Positions 39,178-48,221 of a stretch of 64,000 nt of DNA are shown piece by piece (position 1 is the stretch's first letter; each line of letters starts with the position of its first letter). A program made the position numbers and the translations under genes. The notes below the pieces were generated by a model. That model did not search any database, had not been told where the DNA came from, and saw only the letters and a list, made by a program, of their open reading frames with translations. This DNA is from Asanoa sp040676615 (GTDB taxonomy: Bacteria > Actinomycetota > Actinomycetes > Mycobacteriales > Micromonosporaceae), in the NCBI RefSeq assembly GCF_040676615.1, contig NZ_JBFAPI010000016.1, positions 116,613 through 180,612 of the forward strand, read 5' to 3'.

Positions 39178-41205
39178 GTGCCAGACCGCAACCTTCAGCC
39201 GCTGCTCCACGATCTGATCTCGACAGTGCGGGCGCCGGCGAGCGTCCTGTGCGAACCGTCGGGTCAGATCCGGGCGGTCGGGGTGCAGGGCATGTTCTAC
39301 GCCGACGTACGTGTGCTGAGCCGCGCCGAGTTGTCGCTCGACGGGCGATCTGTCGAGCCGGTGGCGAATTCTCCAGTTGGTGTCGGCGCGACGGCCTTCG
39401 TTGGATTGGCCCGCTGGCTCGGAGACCCCGGCCCCGACCCGACCGTGCGGGTCACCCGGCTGCGCCGCCTCGTCCACGATGGCCTCGACGAGACCATCAC
39501 CGTGACCTCGACGGCGGCGACGACCGTCTCGACGGTCGTCTCGCTCGACCTCGACGCCGACCTGGTCCCGATCGCCGCCGTCAAGGCCGGCCACGCCGCG
39601 GCGGCCGTCACCCGCGACGGCCTGACCTGGTCATCGGCGGGCGGCGTGACGGTGACCGTGACCGGCGACGACACCGACGGCGACGCGTTGCGCTGGTCGG
39701 TCACCGTCGAGCCGCGCTCGTCGGTGTCGGTGACCTGGCGGCTGCGCGTCTCCGACCCGGCCGCGCTGGTGCGCGCCCCGGCCGCGCCGGTCGAGTGGGC
39801 CCGCCCGGCGGTGACCGCCGACGACCGCCGCCTCCCCCGCCTGGTCACCCGCTCCCTCGACGACCTGGAGTCGCTGCGCCTCGTGCTGGCCTCCGCACCG
39901 GCCGACACGTTCCTCGGCGCCGGCGTCCCCTGGTTCCTGACCCTGTTCGGCCGCGACAGCCTGTGGGCGGCGCGGATGCTGCTGCCGCTCGGCACCGGCA
40001 TCGCCGAAGGCACGCTGCGGGTGCTGGCCGGCCACCAGGGCACGGCCGTCGACCGCGAGTCGGGCTCGGCACCGGGCAAGATCCTGCACGAACTGCGCAG
40101 GTCCGACACGGTGCTGTCGGGTGTGCAGCTACCCGCGGCCTACTTCGGCTCGGTCGACTCCACGCTGCTGTGGATCTCGTTGTTGCACGACGCGTGGCGC
40201 TGGGGCCTGGCCCCGGAGTCGGTCGAGCGACTGCTGCCGGCGCTGGAGGCAGCGCTCGGCTGGCTCGCCGACCACGGCGACGCCGACGGCGACGGCTTCC
40301 TCGAATACATCGACGAGACCGGCCGCGGCCTGTCCAACCAGGGCTGGAAGGACTCCGGCGACTCGGTCCGCTTCCACACCGGCCAGATCGCGGCCGCACC
40401 GATCGCGCTGGTCGAGGTGCAGGGCTACGCCTACGAGGCGGCCCGGCACGGCGCCGCGCTGCTGGACGCGTTCGGCCGCCCCGGCGGCGATCGGTGGCGC
40501 GACTACGCCGAGGCGCTGGCGACCCGTTTTCGCGACACGTTCTGGGTCGACGGCCCGGCCGGTTCCTACCCGGCGCTGGCCCTCGACCGCGACAAGCGCC
40601 CGGTCGACGCGCTGACCAGCAACATCGGCCACCTGCTGGGCACCGGCCTGCTGACCGCGAAGGAGTCGGCCCAGGTGGCCGACCTGCTGGCCGCGCCCGC
40701 GATGTCGGGCGGCTTCGGCCTGCGCACGATGTCGACCCAGGACGCCGCCTTCAGCCCGCTGTCCTACCACTGCGGCTCGGTCTGGGCCCACGACACGGCG
40801 ATCGTCGTCGACCGCCTGGCCAGGGCCGGTCACTCGGCGGCGGCGACCACGCTGGCCGACGGCCTGCTGGCGGCGGCCGAGTCGTTCGGCTACCAACTCC
40901 CCGAACTCTTCGGCGGCGACGACCGCGACTCCCTGGGCCGTCCGGTTCCCTACCCGGCCGCCTGCCGCCCGCAGGCCTGGGCGGCCGCGGCCGGCATCAC
41001 CCTGCTGCACGCGGCGACGGGCCTGCGCCCCGACGTCCCGGCCGGCACCGTGACCCTGGCGCCGCTCGCTGGCGCACCCCTCGGTGCGGTGACCGCGAAG
41101 GGCTTCCGGGTGGGCGAGGCGACCGTGGACGTGGCGGTCACGGCCGACGGCACGGCGACCGTCTCCGGCCTGCCGGCGACACTGCGCCTGGAGCCGACGC
41201 GTTAG
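39178..41205 (+). CDS. Glycogen-debranching-type (amylo-alpha-1,6-glucosidase-like) hydrolase
   Basis: 675 residues from GTG 39178, with GGGGAG seven bases before. N-terminal domain of the GDE_N_bis type (GMFYADVRVLSRAELSLDG, about 40-60, then beta-rich to 230) and a C-terminal (alpha/alpha)6 barrel with FLTLFGRDSLWAARMLLPLG, GWKDSGDSVRFHTGQIA and GGFGLRTMSTQDAAFSPLSYH. Releases branched or terminal glucosyl units. Cytoplasmic, without signal peptide, so it would act on sugar brought in by the importer opposite. Substrate specificity cannot be read from sequence. Confidence 0.88.
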   Translation: MPDRNLQPLLHDLISTVRAPASVLCEPSGQIRAVGVQGMFYADVRVLSRAELSLDGRSVEPVANSPVGVGATAFVGLARWLGDPGPDPTVRVTRLRRLVHDGLDETITVTSTAATTVSTVVSLDLDADLVPIAAVKAGHAAAAVTRDGLTWSSAGGVTVTVTGDDTDGDALRWSVTVEPRSSVSVTWRLRVSDPAALVRAPAAPVEWARPAVTADDRRLPRLVTRSLDDLESLRLVLASAPADTFLGAGVPWFLTLFGRDSLWAARMLLPLGTGIAEGTLRVLAGHQGTAVDRESGSAPGKILHELRRSDTVLSGVQLPAAYFGSVDSTLLWISLLHDAWRWGLAPESVERLLPALEAALGWLADHGDADGDGFLEYIDETGRGLSNQGWKDSGDSVRFHTGQIAAAPIALVEVQGYAYEAARHGAALLDAFGRPGGDRWRDYAEALATRFRDTFWVDGPAGSYPALALDRDKRPVDALTSNIGHLLGTGLLTAKESAQVADLLAAPAMSGGFGLRTMSTQDAAFSPLSYHCGSVWAHDTAIVVDRLARAGHSAAATTLADGLLAAAESFGYQLPELFGGDDRDSLGRPVPYPAACRPQAWAAAAGITLLHAATGLRPDVPAGTVTLAPLAGAPLGAVTAKGFRVGEATVDVAVTADGTATVSGLPATLRLEPTR

Positions 41206-41214
41206 CCGGCACGC

Positions 41215-41973
41215 TCAGTCGAGCAGCGGGTCCAGGCCGACCGTCAGCCCCGGCCGGTCGGGCATCGCGCGGATGGCGAGCAGCACGCCCGGCATGAAGG
41301 AGACCCGGTCGAGGGAGTCGTGCCGGATCGTCAGCGTCTCGCCGACGGTGCCGAACAAGACCTCCTGGTGCGCGACGAGCCCCGCCGACCGAACGGCGTG
41401 CACCCGGACCCCGTCGATGTCGGCGCCGCGGGCGCCGTCGACCTCGTCCTTGGTGGCGTCGGGCACCGGACCGAGCCCGGCTTCCGCCCGCGCCCGGGCG
41501 ATGGCCCGCGCGGTGTGGGTGGCGGTGCCGCTGGGCGCGTCGAGCTTGCGCGGGTGGTGCAACTCGATGACCTCGACGGACTCGAAGTGCCGCGCGGCCT
41601 TGGCCGCAAACTGCATCATCAGCACCGCGCCGATGCCGAAGTTGGGCGCCACCAGCACGCCGACGCCGGGCTTGTGCGACAGCCAACCGCGCACCCGCTC
41701 GAGCCGCTGCTCGGTGAAACCGGTGGTGCCGACCACGACGCTGATGCCCTGGTCGACGCACCAGTGCAGGTTGTCCATCACCACGTCGGGCGTGGTGAAG
41801 TCGACGACCACCTCGGCACCGGCGTCGGAGGCGCTGAAGAGGCCGTCACCCTGGTCGATCATCGCGACGAGTTCCATGTCGTCGGCCGCGTCGACGGCCT
41901 TGCAGACCTCGACGCCCATCCGCCCGCGGGCGCCCAGCACACCGACCCGGATAGGTTCGCGCACGTCAGTCAC
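41215..41973 (-). CDS. dapB: 4-hydroxy-tetrahydrodipicolinate reductase
   Basis: 252 residues from GTG 41973. NAD(P)-binding GVLGARGRMG near residue 11 and the substrate/catalytic segment ELHHPRKLDAPSGTA are clear. Second committed step to meso-diaminopimelate and lysine. Lies 10 bases after the M16 peptidase stop on the same strand, as in many actinobacteria. Converges with the debranching gene with a 9-base gap. Confidence 0.95.
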   Translation of the reverse strand: MTDVREPIRVGVLGARGRMGVEVCKAVDAADDMELVAMIDQGDGLFSASDAGAEVVVDFTTPDVVMDNLHWCVDQGISVVVGTTGFTEQRLERVRGWLSHKPGVGVLVAPNFGIGAVLMMQFAAKAARHFESVEVIELHHPRKLDAPSGTATHTARAIARARAEAGLGPVPDATKDEVDGARGADIDGVRVHAVRSAGLVAHQEVLFGTVGETLTIRHDSLDRVSFMPGVLLAIRAMPDRPGLTVGLDPLLD

Positions 41974-41983
41974 GGACCTAACC

Positions 41984-43330
41984 CTATGAGAAGCGGACGT
42001 CCCCGTCTTCGAAGGGTCCGATGACGGCCAGCGACATCGGTTGCCCGCACAGCTCCGCCGCCAGCGTGTTGACCTCGTCGAGGGTCACCGCGTCGACCTT
42101 GGCCAGCAACTCGTCGACGGTCAGCGGGTCGTCGTAGAGGAACTCGCCCTTGGCCAGCCGGCTCATCCGGGAGCCGGTGTCTTCCAGGCCGAGCACGTAG
42201 GAGCCCTTGGCCATGCCCTTGCCGCGGGCGATCTCCGCCGCGGTCACGCCGTCGCGCGCCACCGTCGCCAGCGAGGTCCGGGTCAGGTCGAGCACTTCCT
42301 CGACCTTGCCGGGCGCGCAGCCGGCGTAGACCGCGAACAGGCCGCTGTCGGCGAACTGGCTCGCGTAGGAGTAGACCGAGTAGGCCAGGCCCCGCTGCTC
42401 GCGGATCTCCTGGAACAGCCGGCTCGACATGCCGCCGCCGAGCACGTTGTTGAGCACGCTGAGCGCGAAGCGGCGCTGGTCGAGCCGGGCGATGCCGGCG
42501 CCGCCGAGCACCACGTGGGCCTGCTCGCTGTCTTTGCTGGACACGGCGACCTGGCCGGTGCGCAGCTTCACCGCCGGCGTCGACGGGCGCTGCCCGACCG
42601 GCGTCGCGGCCGGGGTGTCGAGCGGGGTGCCGGCCAGCGCGGCCCGCACCTGGCGGACGACCGCGGTGTGGTCGAGGTTGCCGGCCGCGGCGATCACGAT
42701 GGACGGTGCCACGTAGTTGCGGCGGTAGAACGTCTCGATCTGGCGCCGGGTCATCGGCGAGATGGTTTCCTCGGTGCCGGAGATCAGCCGGCCGAGCGGG
42801 TGGCGACCGTAGACGGCGGTGGCGAAAATGTCGTGCACCTCGTCGCCGGGCTCGTCCTCGTGCATCGCGATCTCTTCGAGGATGACGGCCCGCTCGGTCT
42901 CGATGTCGGCCGGGTCGAGCACCGAGTCGGCGATCAGGTCGCACATGACGTCGATCGCCAGCGGCAGGTCGGCGTCGAGCACCCGCGCGTAATAGCAGGT
43001 GTATTCCTTCGTGGTGAAGGCGTTGGTCTCACCGCCGACCGCTTCGATCTGCGCGGAGATGTCGAGCGCGCTGCGCTTCTTGGTGCCCTTGAAGAGCAGA
43101 TGCTCCAGGAAGTGCGAGCAGCCCGACTGCGCCGGCGTCTCGTCGCGGGAGCCGATCGACACCCACACGCCGAACGAGACGCTGCGCATCGCCGGCACCG
43201 CCTCGGTCAGGATCCGCAGGCCCGATGGCAGCACCGTGCGCCGGATCGTGCCACCGAGCGGGTCGGTGGTGAGGGTGCGGGTGACGGCCCGGGCCGACGC
43301 CGAAGCGCCGGCCCGTTCACGTGTCGTCAT
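41984..43330 (-). CDS. M16 family zinc peptidase
   Basis: 448 residues from ATG 43330. Zinc motif HFLEH at 73-77 (H73, E76, H77) plus the downstream glutamate in ILEEIAMHED, and the C-terminal half-barrel with the GGGMSSRLFQEIREQRGL substrate-clamp. Pitrilysin/processing-peptidase family; called PepR in mycobacteria, where it follows pnp as here. Substrate unknown. Starts just one base after the pnp stop (TGAGATG), so it is translated with pnp. Confidence 0.93.
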   Translation of the reverse strand: MTTRERAGASASARAVTRTLTTDPLGGTIRRTVLPSGLRILTEAVPAMRSVSFGVWVSIGSRDETPAQSGCSHFLEHLLFKGTKKRSALDISAQIEAVGGETNAFTTKEYTCYYARVLDADLPLAIDVMCDLIADSVLDPADIETERAVILEEIAMHEDEPGDEVHDIFATAVYGRHPLGRLISGTEETISPMTRRQIETFYRRNYVAPSIVIAAAGNLDHTAVVRQVRAALAGTPLDTPAATPVGQRPSTPAVKLRTGQVAVSSKDSEQAHVVLGGAGIARLDQRRFALSVLNNVLGGGMSSRLFQEIREQRGLAYSVYSYASQFADSGLFAVYAGCAPGKVEEVLDLTRTSLATVARDGVTAAEIARGKGMAKGSYVLGLEDTGSRMSRLAKGEFLYDDPLTVDELLAKVDAVTLDEVNTLAAELCGQPMSLAVIGPFEDGDVRFS

Positions 43331-43331
43331 C

Positions 43332-45713
43332 TCAGCTGTGCCGGTTGCGCCGCCGACGCGGCTCGCCGCCGCCCTCGCCGCCCTCGTCGCCGCGGGGACC
43401 CCTGTCGCCACCCGGACGATCGCCACCGCTCGGGCCGCGGTCGCCGCGGTCACGGTCGCCGCGGTCACGCGGGCCGCGGTCGCCGGACCGGGCCGGCGGG
43501 CGCTCGGAACCCTCTTCCGCGGCGGGGGATTCCTCGCCCTCGGCGCGGACCTTGTCGAGGTAGATCTTGCCGCGCTGGTCGATGTCGGCGATCTGGACCT
43601 CGACCCGGTCGCCCACGTTGAGGAAGTCTTCGACCTTCTCGACCCGCTTGCCGTCGCCCACCTTGGAGATGTGCAGCAGGCCGTCGCGGCCGGGCAGCAG
43701 CGAGACGAACGCGCCGAACGCGGCCGTCTTCACCACGGTGCCGAGGAACTTGTCGCCGACCTTCGGCAGCGTCGGGTTGGCGATCGCGTTGATCCGCTCG
43801 ACCGCGGCCTCGGCCGACGGGCCGTTGGTCGCGCCGACGTAGATCGTGCCGTCGTCTTCGATGGAGATCTCGGCGCCGGTCTCGTCCTGGATCGCGTTGA
43901 TCGTCTGACCCTTGGGCCCGATCACCATGCCGATCTTGTCGACCGGGATCTTCACCGTGGTCACCCGCGGCGCGTGGTCGGACATCGTGGCCGGAGCCTC
44001 GATCGCGTCGTGCATCACGCCGAGGATCGTCGTGCGGGCCTCGTGTGCCTGCTGGAGCGCACCGGCCAGCACGTCGGACGGGATGCCGTTGAGCTTGGTG
44101 TCGAGCTGCAGCGCGGTGACGAACTCCGGCGTGCCGGCGACCTTGAAGTCCATGTCGCCGTAGGCGTCTTCGGCACCGAGGATGTCGGTCAGCGTGACGT
44201 ACTGCGTCTTGCCGTCGACCTCGTCGGAGATCAGGCCCATCGCGATGCCGGCGACCGGTGCCTTCAGCGGCACACCGGCCGAGAGCAGCGCCAGGGTCGA
44301 CGCGCAGACCGAGCCCATCGAGGTCGAGCCGTTGGAGCTCAGCGCCTCGGAGACCTGGCGGATCGCGTAGGGGAACTCCTCGCGGGCCGGCAGCACCGGG
44401 ATCAGCGCCCGCTCGGCCAGCGCGCCGTGGCCGATCTCGCGGCGCTTCGGCGAACCCACCCGGCCGGTCTCACCGGTCGAGTAGGGCGGGAAGTTGTAGT
44501 TGTGCATGTAGCGCTTGTGCTTCTCGGGCGAGAGCGTGTCGAGCTGCTGCTCCATCCGGAGCATGTTGAGCGTGGTGACGCCGAGGATCTGCGTCTCGCC
44601 GCGCTCGAACAGCGCCGAGCCGTGCACCCGGGGCAGCACGTCGATCTGCGCCGACAGCGGCCGGATGTCGCGCGGGCCGCGGCCGTCGATGCGGACCTGG
44701 TCGCGCAGCACGCGGGAGCGCACCTCGCTCTTGGTCACCGAGCGGAGGGCGGCCGAGAGCTCCTTCTCGCGCCCCTCGAACTGGGCGTCGAGCTGCTCGT
44801 GGACCTTGTCCTTGATCCGGTCGAGGGCCTCTTCGCGCTCCGCCTTGCTGGAGATCTTGAGCGCCTCGGCGACCTCGCCCCGAACCGCACCGGACACGGC
44901 CTCGAAGGCGTCGTCCTGGTAGTCGAGGAAGACCGGGAACTCGGCGACCGGCTTGGCGGCGATGTCGGCGAGCTCGCTCTGCGCGCGGCAGAGCTCGCGG
45001 ATGGCCGGCTTGGCGGCCTCGAGACCGCCTGCGACGACGTCCTCGGTCGGCGCGGTCGCACCGTCGGCGACGAGCTTGACGGTGTTCACGGTGGCCTCGG
45101 CCTCGACCATCATGATCGCGACATCACCGTCGGGCAGCACCCGGCCGGCGATGACCATGTCGAAGGTCGCCCGGGCGAGCTCCTCGTGGGTCGGGAAGGC
45201 GACCCACTGGCCGTCGATGTGCGCCATGCGGGTGGCGCCGATCGGGCCCGAGAACGGCAGGCCGGACAGCTTGGTCGACAGCGAGGCCGCGTTGATGGCG
45301 ACCACGTCGTAGGGGTGGGCCGGATCGAGCGCCAGGATGGTCTCGATGACCTGGACCTCGTTGCGCAGGCCCTTGACGAACGACGGGCGCAGCGGCCGGT
45401 CGATCAGCCGGCAGGTGAGGATCGCGTCCTCGCTGGGCCGGCCCTCGCGGCGGAAGAACGAGCCGGGGATCCGCCCGGCCGCGTACATCCGCTCCTCGAC
45501 GTCGACCGTCAGCGGGAAGAAGTCGAACTGGTCGCGCGGCGACTTGCCGGCCGCGGTCGTCGACAGGACGGTGGTGTCGCCCAGCTGGGCGATGCACGAC
45601 CCGGGCGCCTGCTTCGCGAGGCGGCCCGTGGTGAAGGTGATCTCCCGGGTGCCGAAGCTCCCGTTGTCGATCACCGCGGTGCTCTGCTTGTCGCCGAGTT
45701 TGGTCTCGGTCAT
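43332..45713 (-). CDS. pnp: Polynucleotide phosphorylase
   Basis: 793 residues from ATG 45713. Two RNase PH domains (REITFTTGRLAKQA and FPPYSTGETGR), KH domain (VDKIGMVIGPKGQTIN), S1 domain (KFLGTVVKTAAFGAFVSLLPGRDGL). An unusual tail (about 743-793) is Arg/Asp/Gly rich (repeats of GDRG), probably disordered. 3' to 5' phosphorolytic RNA decay. The 240-base gap to rpsO holds a strong hairpin next to rpsO and smaller ones in the pnp leader, as expected for RNase III or PNPase autocontrol, known for pnp in other bacteria. Confidence 0.97.
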   Translation of the reverse strand: MTETKLGDKQSTAVIDNGSFGTREITFTTGRLAKQAPGSCIAQLGDTTVLSTTAAGKSPRDQFDFFPLTVDVEERMYAAGRIPGSFFRREGRPSEDAILTCRLIDRPLRPSFVKGLRNEVQVIETILALDPAHPYDVVAINAASLSTKLSGLPFSGPIGATRMAHIDGQWVAFPTHEELARATFDMVIAGRVLPDGDVAIMMVEAEATVNTVKLVADGATAPTEDVVAGGLEAAKPAIRELCRAQSELADIAAKPVAEFPVFLDYQDDAFEAVSGAVRGEVAEALKISSKAEREEALDRIKDKVHEQLDAQFEGREKELSAALRSVTKSEVRSRVLRDQVRIDGRGPRDIRPLSAQIDVLPRVHGSALFERGETQILGVTTLNMLRMEQQLDTLSPEKHKRYMHNYNFPPYSTGETGRVGSPKRREIGHGALAERALIPVLPAREEFPYAIRQVSEALSSNGSTSMGSVCASTLALLSAGVPLKAPVAGIAMGLISDEVDGKTQYVTLTDILGAEDAYGDMDFKVAGTPEFVTALQLDTKLNGIPSDVLAGALQQAHEARTTILGVMHDAIEAPATMSDHAPRVTTVKIPVDKIGMVIGPKGQTINAIQDETGAEISIEDDGTIYVGATNGPSAEAAVERINAIANPTLPKVGDKFLGTVVKTAAFGAFVSLLPGRDGLLHISKVGDGKRVEKVEDFLNVGDRVEVQIADIDQRGKIYLDKVRAEGEESPAAEEGSERPPARSGDRGPRDRGDRDRGDRGPSGGDRPGGDRGPRGDEGGEGGGEPRRRRNRHS
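43335..43480 (-). repeat. RG/GD-rich C-terminal tail of PNPase
   Basis: The DNA for the last 50 residues encodes a low-complexity tail with repeated GDRG, DRGDR and GGDR units, and ends in RRRRNRHS. Such tails bind RNA or drive condensation in other proteins; not part of the catalytic core. Confidence 0.6.
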
Positions 45714-45786
45714 GAGTGCGTTGTGCTCCTTCGGTCGTGGGCACGGCTCGACCCCACGTGGAGGGGGAGCTGCTCTGACGGCCGGT

Positions 45787-45830
45787 CTTCGATCGAAGCG
45801 CCCGGGGGAGCCGGCAATCGCGTTGCCGGC
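45787..45830 (-). promoter_or_regulatory. Hairpins in the pnp leader
   Basis: GCCGGCAA-TCGCG-TTGCCGGC at 45810-45830 is a perfect 8-base stem with 5-base loop. CTTCGATCGAAG at 45787-45798 is a 12-base palindrome next to it. Both lie 74 to 117 bases before the pnp start, the place where PNPase and RNase III control pnp in other bacteria. Confidence 0.45.
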
Positions 45831-45916
45831 CGGCCCGGGGGCCACTACCGAGGACCGGTGCGTCGACATCTCCGCCGACGGTCAAGCTGGCCCGTTATCG
45901 GTTATGAAGTTGTGGA

Positions 45917-45948
45917 GCGGGGGAGCGACCTGACGGTCACTCCCCCGC
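45917..45948 (-). terminator. rpsO-pnp intergenic hairpin
   Basis: GCGGGGGAGCGACC (45917-45930) pairs with GGTCACTCCCCCGC (45935-45948), a 14-base stem with one C-A mismatch and a TGAC loop. It begins five bases after the rpsO stop. No T run follows, so partial termination or processing is more likely than full termination; the rpsO-pnp hairpin is a known control point. Confidence 0.7.
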
Positions 45949-45953
45949 ACACG

Positions 45954-46223
45954 TCAACGCCGCAGGCCGAGGCGCTCGATGAGCGCCCGGTAGCGGCTGA
46001 TGTCGGTCTTCTGCAGGTAGTTGAGCAGCCGCCGCCGACGGCCGACCAGCAACAGCAGGCCACGCCGGCTGTGGTGGTCGTGCTTGTGCACCTTGAGGTG
46101 CTCGGTGAGGTCGGCGATGCGCTTGGTGAGAACGGCCACCTGGACCTCCGGCGAACCGGTGTCGCCCTCGGCGGTCGCGTATTCCGCGCGGATCTTGCTC
46201 TTCTGCTCCTGATCGAGCGCCAT
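45954..46223 (-). CDS. rpsO: 30S ribosomal protein S15
   Basis: 89 residues from ATG 46223, the normal length. TGSPEVQVAVLTKRIADLTEHL and HHSRRGLLLLVGRRRRLLNYLQ are the S15 signatures for binding 16S rRNA. Upstream (46224-46353) lies a 130-base leader with a perfect CGTCGG-TGAC-CCGACG hairpin. S15 represses its own mRNA through such structures in several bacteria. Confidence 0.97.
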   Translation of the reverse strand: MALDQEQKSKIRAEYATAEGDTGSPEVQVAVLTKRIADLTEHLKVHKHDHHSRRGLLLLVGRRRRLLNYLQKTDISRYRALIERLGLRR

Positions 46224-46293
46224 GATCTCCTGCGTTCGTTGTGATGGTGACGAACCTCGCACCCGCGGCGTCGTGCAGGCACGCGAGGCCGGG

Positions 46294-46309
46294 CGTCGGT
46301 GACCCGACG
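46294..46309 (-). promoter_or_regulatory. Hairpin in the rpsO leader
   Basis: CGTCGG-TGAC-CCGACG, six paired bases and a tetraloop, 71 to 86 bases before the rpsO start and just after ribF. Could be ribF terminator or part of an S15 autocontrol element; no comparison was possible. Confidence 0.35.
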
Positions 46310-46353
46310 TCTCTATCAGGTTACCAGCCCGGCATCGATCGGCCTCCGGGACG

Positions 46354-47283
46354 TCACTCGGCCAGCGCCTCCCTGGTCTGCACGACGTCTTCGCCGATCT
46401 GCGCGACGAGCGGGTCGACACCGTCGAAGCGGAGCGTCTCGCGCAGCCGGGAGACGAAGTCGAGAGCCACCCGCTCGCCGTAGAGGTCACCGTCAAAGTC
46501 GAGGATATACGCCTCGACCCGCCGCTCTCGGCCGGAGAAAGTCGGGTTCGTCCCGATCGAGATCGCGGCCCTCAGCCGCTCACCGCCGCGCCGCCACAAC
46601 CACCCGGCGTAGATCCCGTCGGCCGGAACGGCGGCATACCGGTGGACGCTCAGGTTGGCGGTCGGGTAGCCGATCTCCCGCCCCCGCTGGTCACCGCGAA
46701 CCACGATCCCTTCGAGCCGGTGCGGTCGCCCGAGCGCGGAGGCGGCGGCCCGGACATCGCCGGCGTCGATGCAACTGCGGATGTAGGTCGAGCTGAAGAC
46801 GGTGTCATCAGCGGACACCAGCGGCGCTCCTTCGACGGCGAACCCGAAGGTGCGCCCGAGCCGCTCCAGCAGCGGAACGTCGCCGGCGGCCTTGTGCCCG
46901 AACCGGAAGTTCTCCCCCACCACCACGAGCGAGGAGTGCAAGCTCTCCACGAGCACGTCGTGCACGAACTCCTCGGCCGGCAGCCGGGAGAAATCCTGCG
47001 TGAACGGCACGACGCAGAGCACGTCGACCCCGAGTTCCTCGATCAGCTCAGCCTTGCGGGCCGGCTCGGTCAACACCGCCGGGTGCGACCCCGGCCGCAC
47101 CACCTCGGCCGGATGCGGGTCGAAGGTCACGACAACGGACCGCACTCCGAGATCTCGGGCCCGCTTCACGAGGTGCCCGATGATCGCCTGATGCCCCCGG
47201 TGCACCCCGTCGAACACCCCGATAGTGACGGCAGAGCGCCCCCACCCCCCAGGCACAGCCTGATAACCCCGCCACCGCTCCAT
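46354..47283 (-). CDS. ribF: Bifunctional riboflavin kinase/FAD synthetase
   Basis: 309 residues from ATG 47283. N-terminal nucleotidyltransferase domain (TIGVFDGVHRGHQAII; VVTFDPHPAEV; SSTYIRSCIDAG) makes FAD from FMN; C-terminal kinase domain (EGIVVRGDQRGREIGYPTANL) makes FMN from riboflavin. The ribosome site is weak (CCCCC before the ATG). Between truB and rpsO, the conserved order. Confidence 0.96.
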   Translation of the reverse strand: MERWRGYQAVPGGWGRSAVTIGVFDGVHRGHQAIIGHLVKRARDLGVRSVVVTFDPHPAEVVRPGSHPAVLTEPARKAELIEELGVDVLCVVPFTQDFSRLPAEEFVHDVLVESLHSSLVVVGENFRFGHKAAGDVPLLERLGRTFGFAVEGAPLVSADDTVFSSTYIRSCIDAGDVRAAASALGRPHRLEGIVVRGDQRGREIGYPTANLSVHRYAAVPADGIYAGWLWRRGGERLRAAISIGTNPTFSGRERRVEAYILDFDGDLYGERVALDFVSRLRETLRFDGVDPLVAQIGEDVVQTREALAE

Positions 47284-47317
47284 GGGGGAAAGCCTAGATC
47301 GAAGGGTCGGATCCCGG

Positions 47318-48199
47318 TCAGCTGGCCGCCAGCACAATCTCCGGCTTGGCCTTGTCTCCATGCTCGCTGACCACGGCCAGCAGGTCACCCGCCGGCCCGA
47401 GCACGGCATAGGGCCCGGCGATGCCGGCGGCGACGAGCGGGCCGCCGTGTGACAGGACCCGGGCCTCCTCGTCGGTGGCCGACCGCGTCGGAAGAAAACG
47501 ACGCGCCGCATCGGCCATCGGCAGGTTGACCACGTCGGGCGAAACGGCCTCGAGCTCCGCCAACGTGCGCGCCTCGGCCAGCGAGAACCCGCCGACGGCG
47601 GTGCGCCGCAACGCGGTCAGGTGACCACCGACGCCGAGTGCGATGCCCGCGTCCCGGGCGATCGCCCGGATATAGGTGCCGGACGAGCAGGTCACGTCCA
47701 CGTCGACGTCGACAAGATCGCCGACCCGGCGGACGTCCAGGACCTCCAGCCGGGAGATCGTCACTCGCCGGGCGGGCAACGCGATCTCTTCCCCACCCCG
47801 CACCCGCTTGTAGGCCCGCTGCCCGTCAATCTTGATCGCGCTGACCGCACTGGGCACCTGGTCGATCTCCCCGCGCTGCGCGTGCAGCGCCGCCAGGACC
47901 GCGGCGTCGCTGATTCCGGCGGCGGAGGCGGACGAGACAACCTCGCCCTCCGCGTCGTCGGTCACGGTCGCCTGCCCGATCCGAACCGTCGCCACGTAGG
48001 ACTTGTCGGCGCCGATCACGTACGTCAGCAACCGGGTGGCCTTGTTGACCCCGATGATCAGCACCCCGGTGGCCATCGGGTCGAGCGTGCCCCCATGACC
48101 GACCCGCCGCGTGCGCGCCAACCGCCGCACCCGGGACACGACGTCGTGCGAGGTCATCCCGCCCGGCTTGTCGACCACGATCAACCCGTCACCACTCAC
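47318..48199 (-). CDS. truB: tRNA pseudouridine(55) synthase
   Basis: 293 residues with GTG 48199 (VSGDGLIVVDKPGGMTSHD) as the most family-like start; GTG 48235 would add 12 residues and overlap the MATE stop. Catalytic aspartate in GHGGTLDPMATGVL, then YVATVRIGQAT and GTYIRAIARDAG. Converts U55 in the T loop of tRNA. Followed at 35 bases by ribF. Confidence 0.95.
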   Translation of the reverse strand: MSGDGLIVVDKPGGMTSHDVVSRVRRLARTRRVGHGGTLDPMATGVLIIGVNKATRLLTYVIGADKSYVATVRIGQATVTDDAEGEVVSSASAAGISDAAVLAALHAQRGEIDQVPSAVSAIKIDGQRAYKRVRGGEEIALPARRVTISRLEVLDVRRVGDLVDVDVDVTCSSGTYIRAIARDAGIALGVGGHLTALRRTAVGGFSLAEARTLAELEAVSPDVVNLPMADAARRFLPTRSATDEEARVLSHGGPLVAAGIAGPYAVLGPAGDLLAVVSEHGDKAKPEIVLAAS

Positions 48200-48221
48200 G
48201 GCGGTCAAGCCTGCCAGACGC

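Noticed and set aside
42999..46244. Plus-strand open frame of over 1000 codons opposite M16, pnp and rpsO
   Set aside because: Shadow of well-conserved genes; crosses their boundaries and has no plausible fold.
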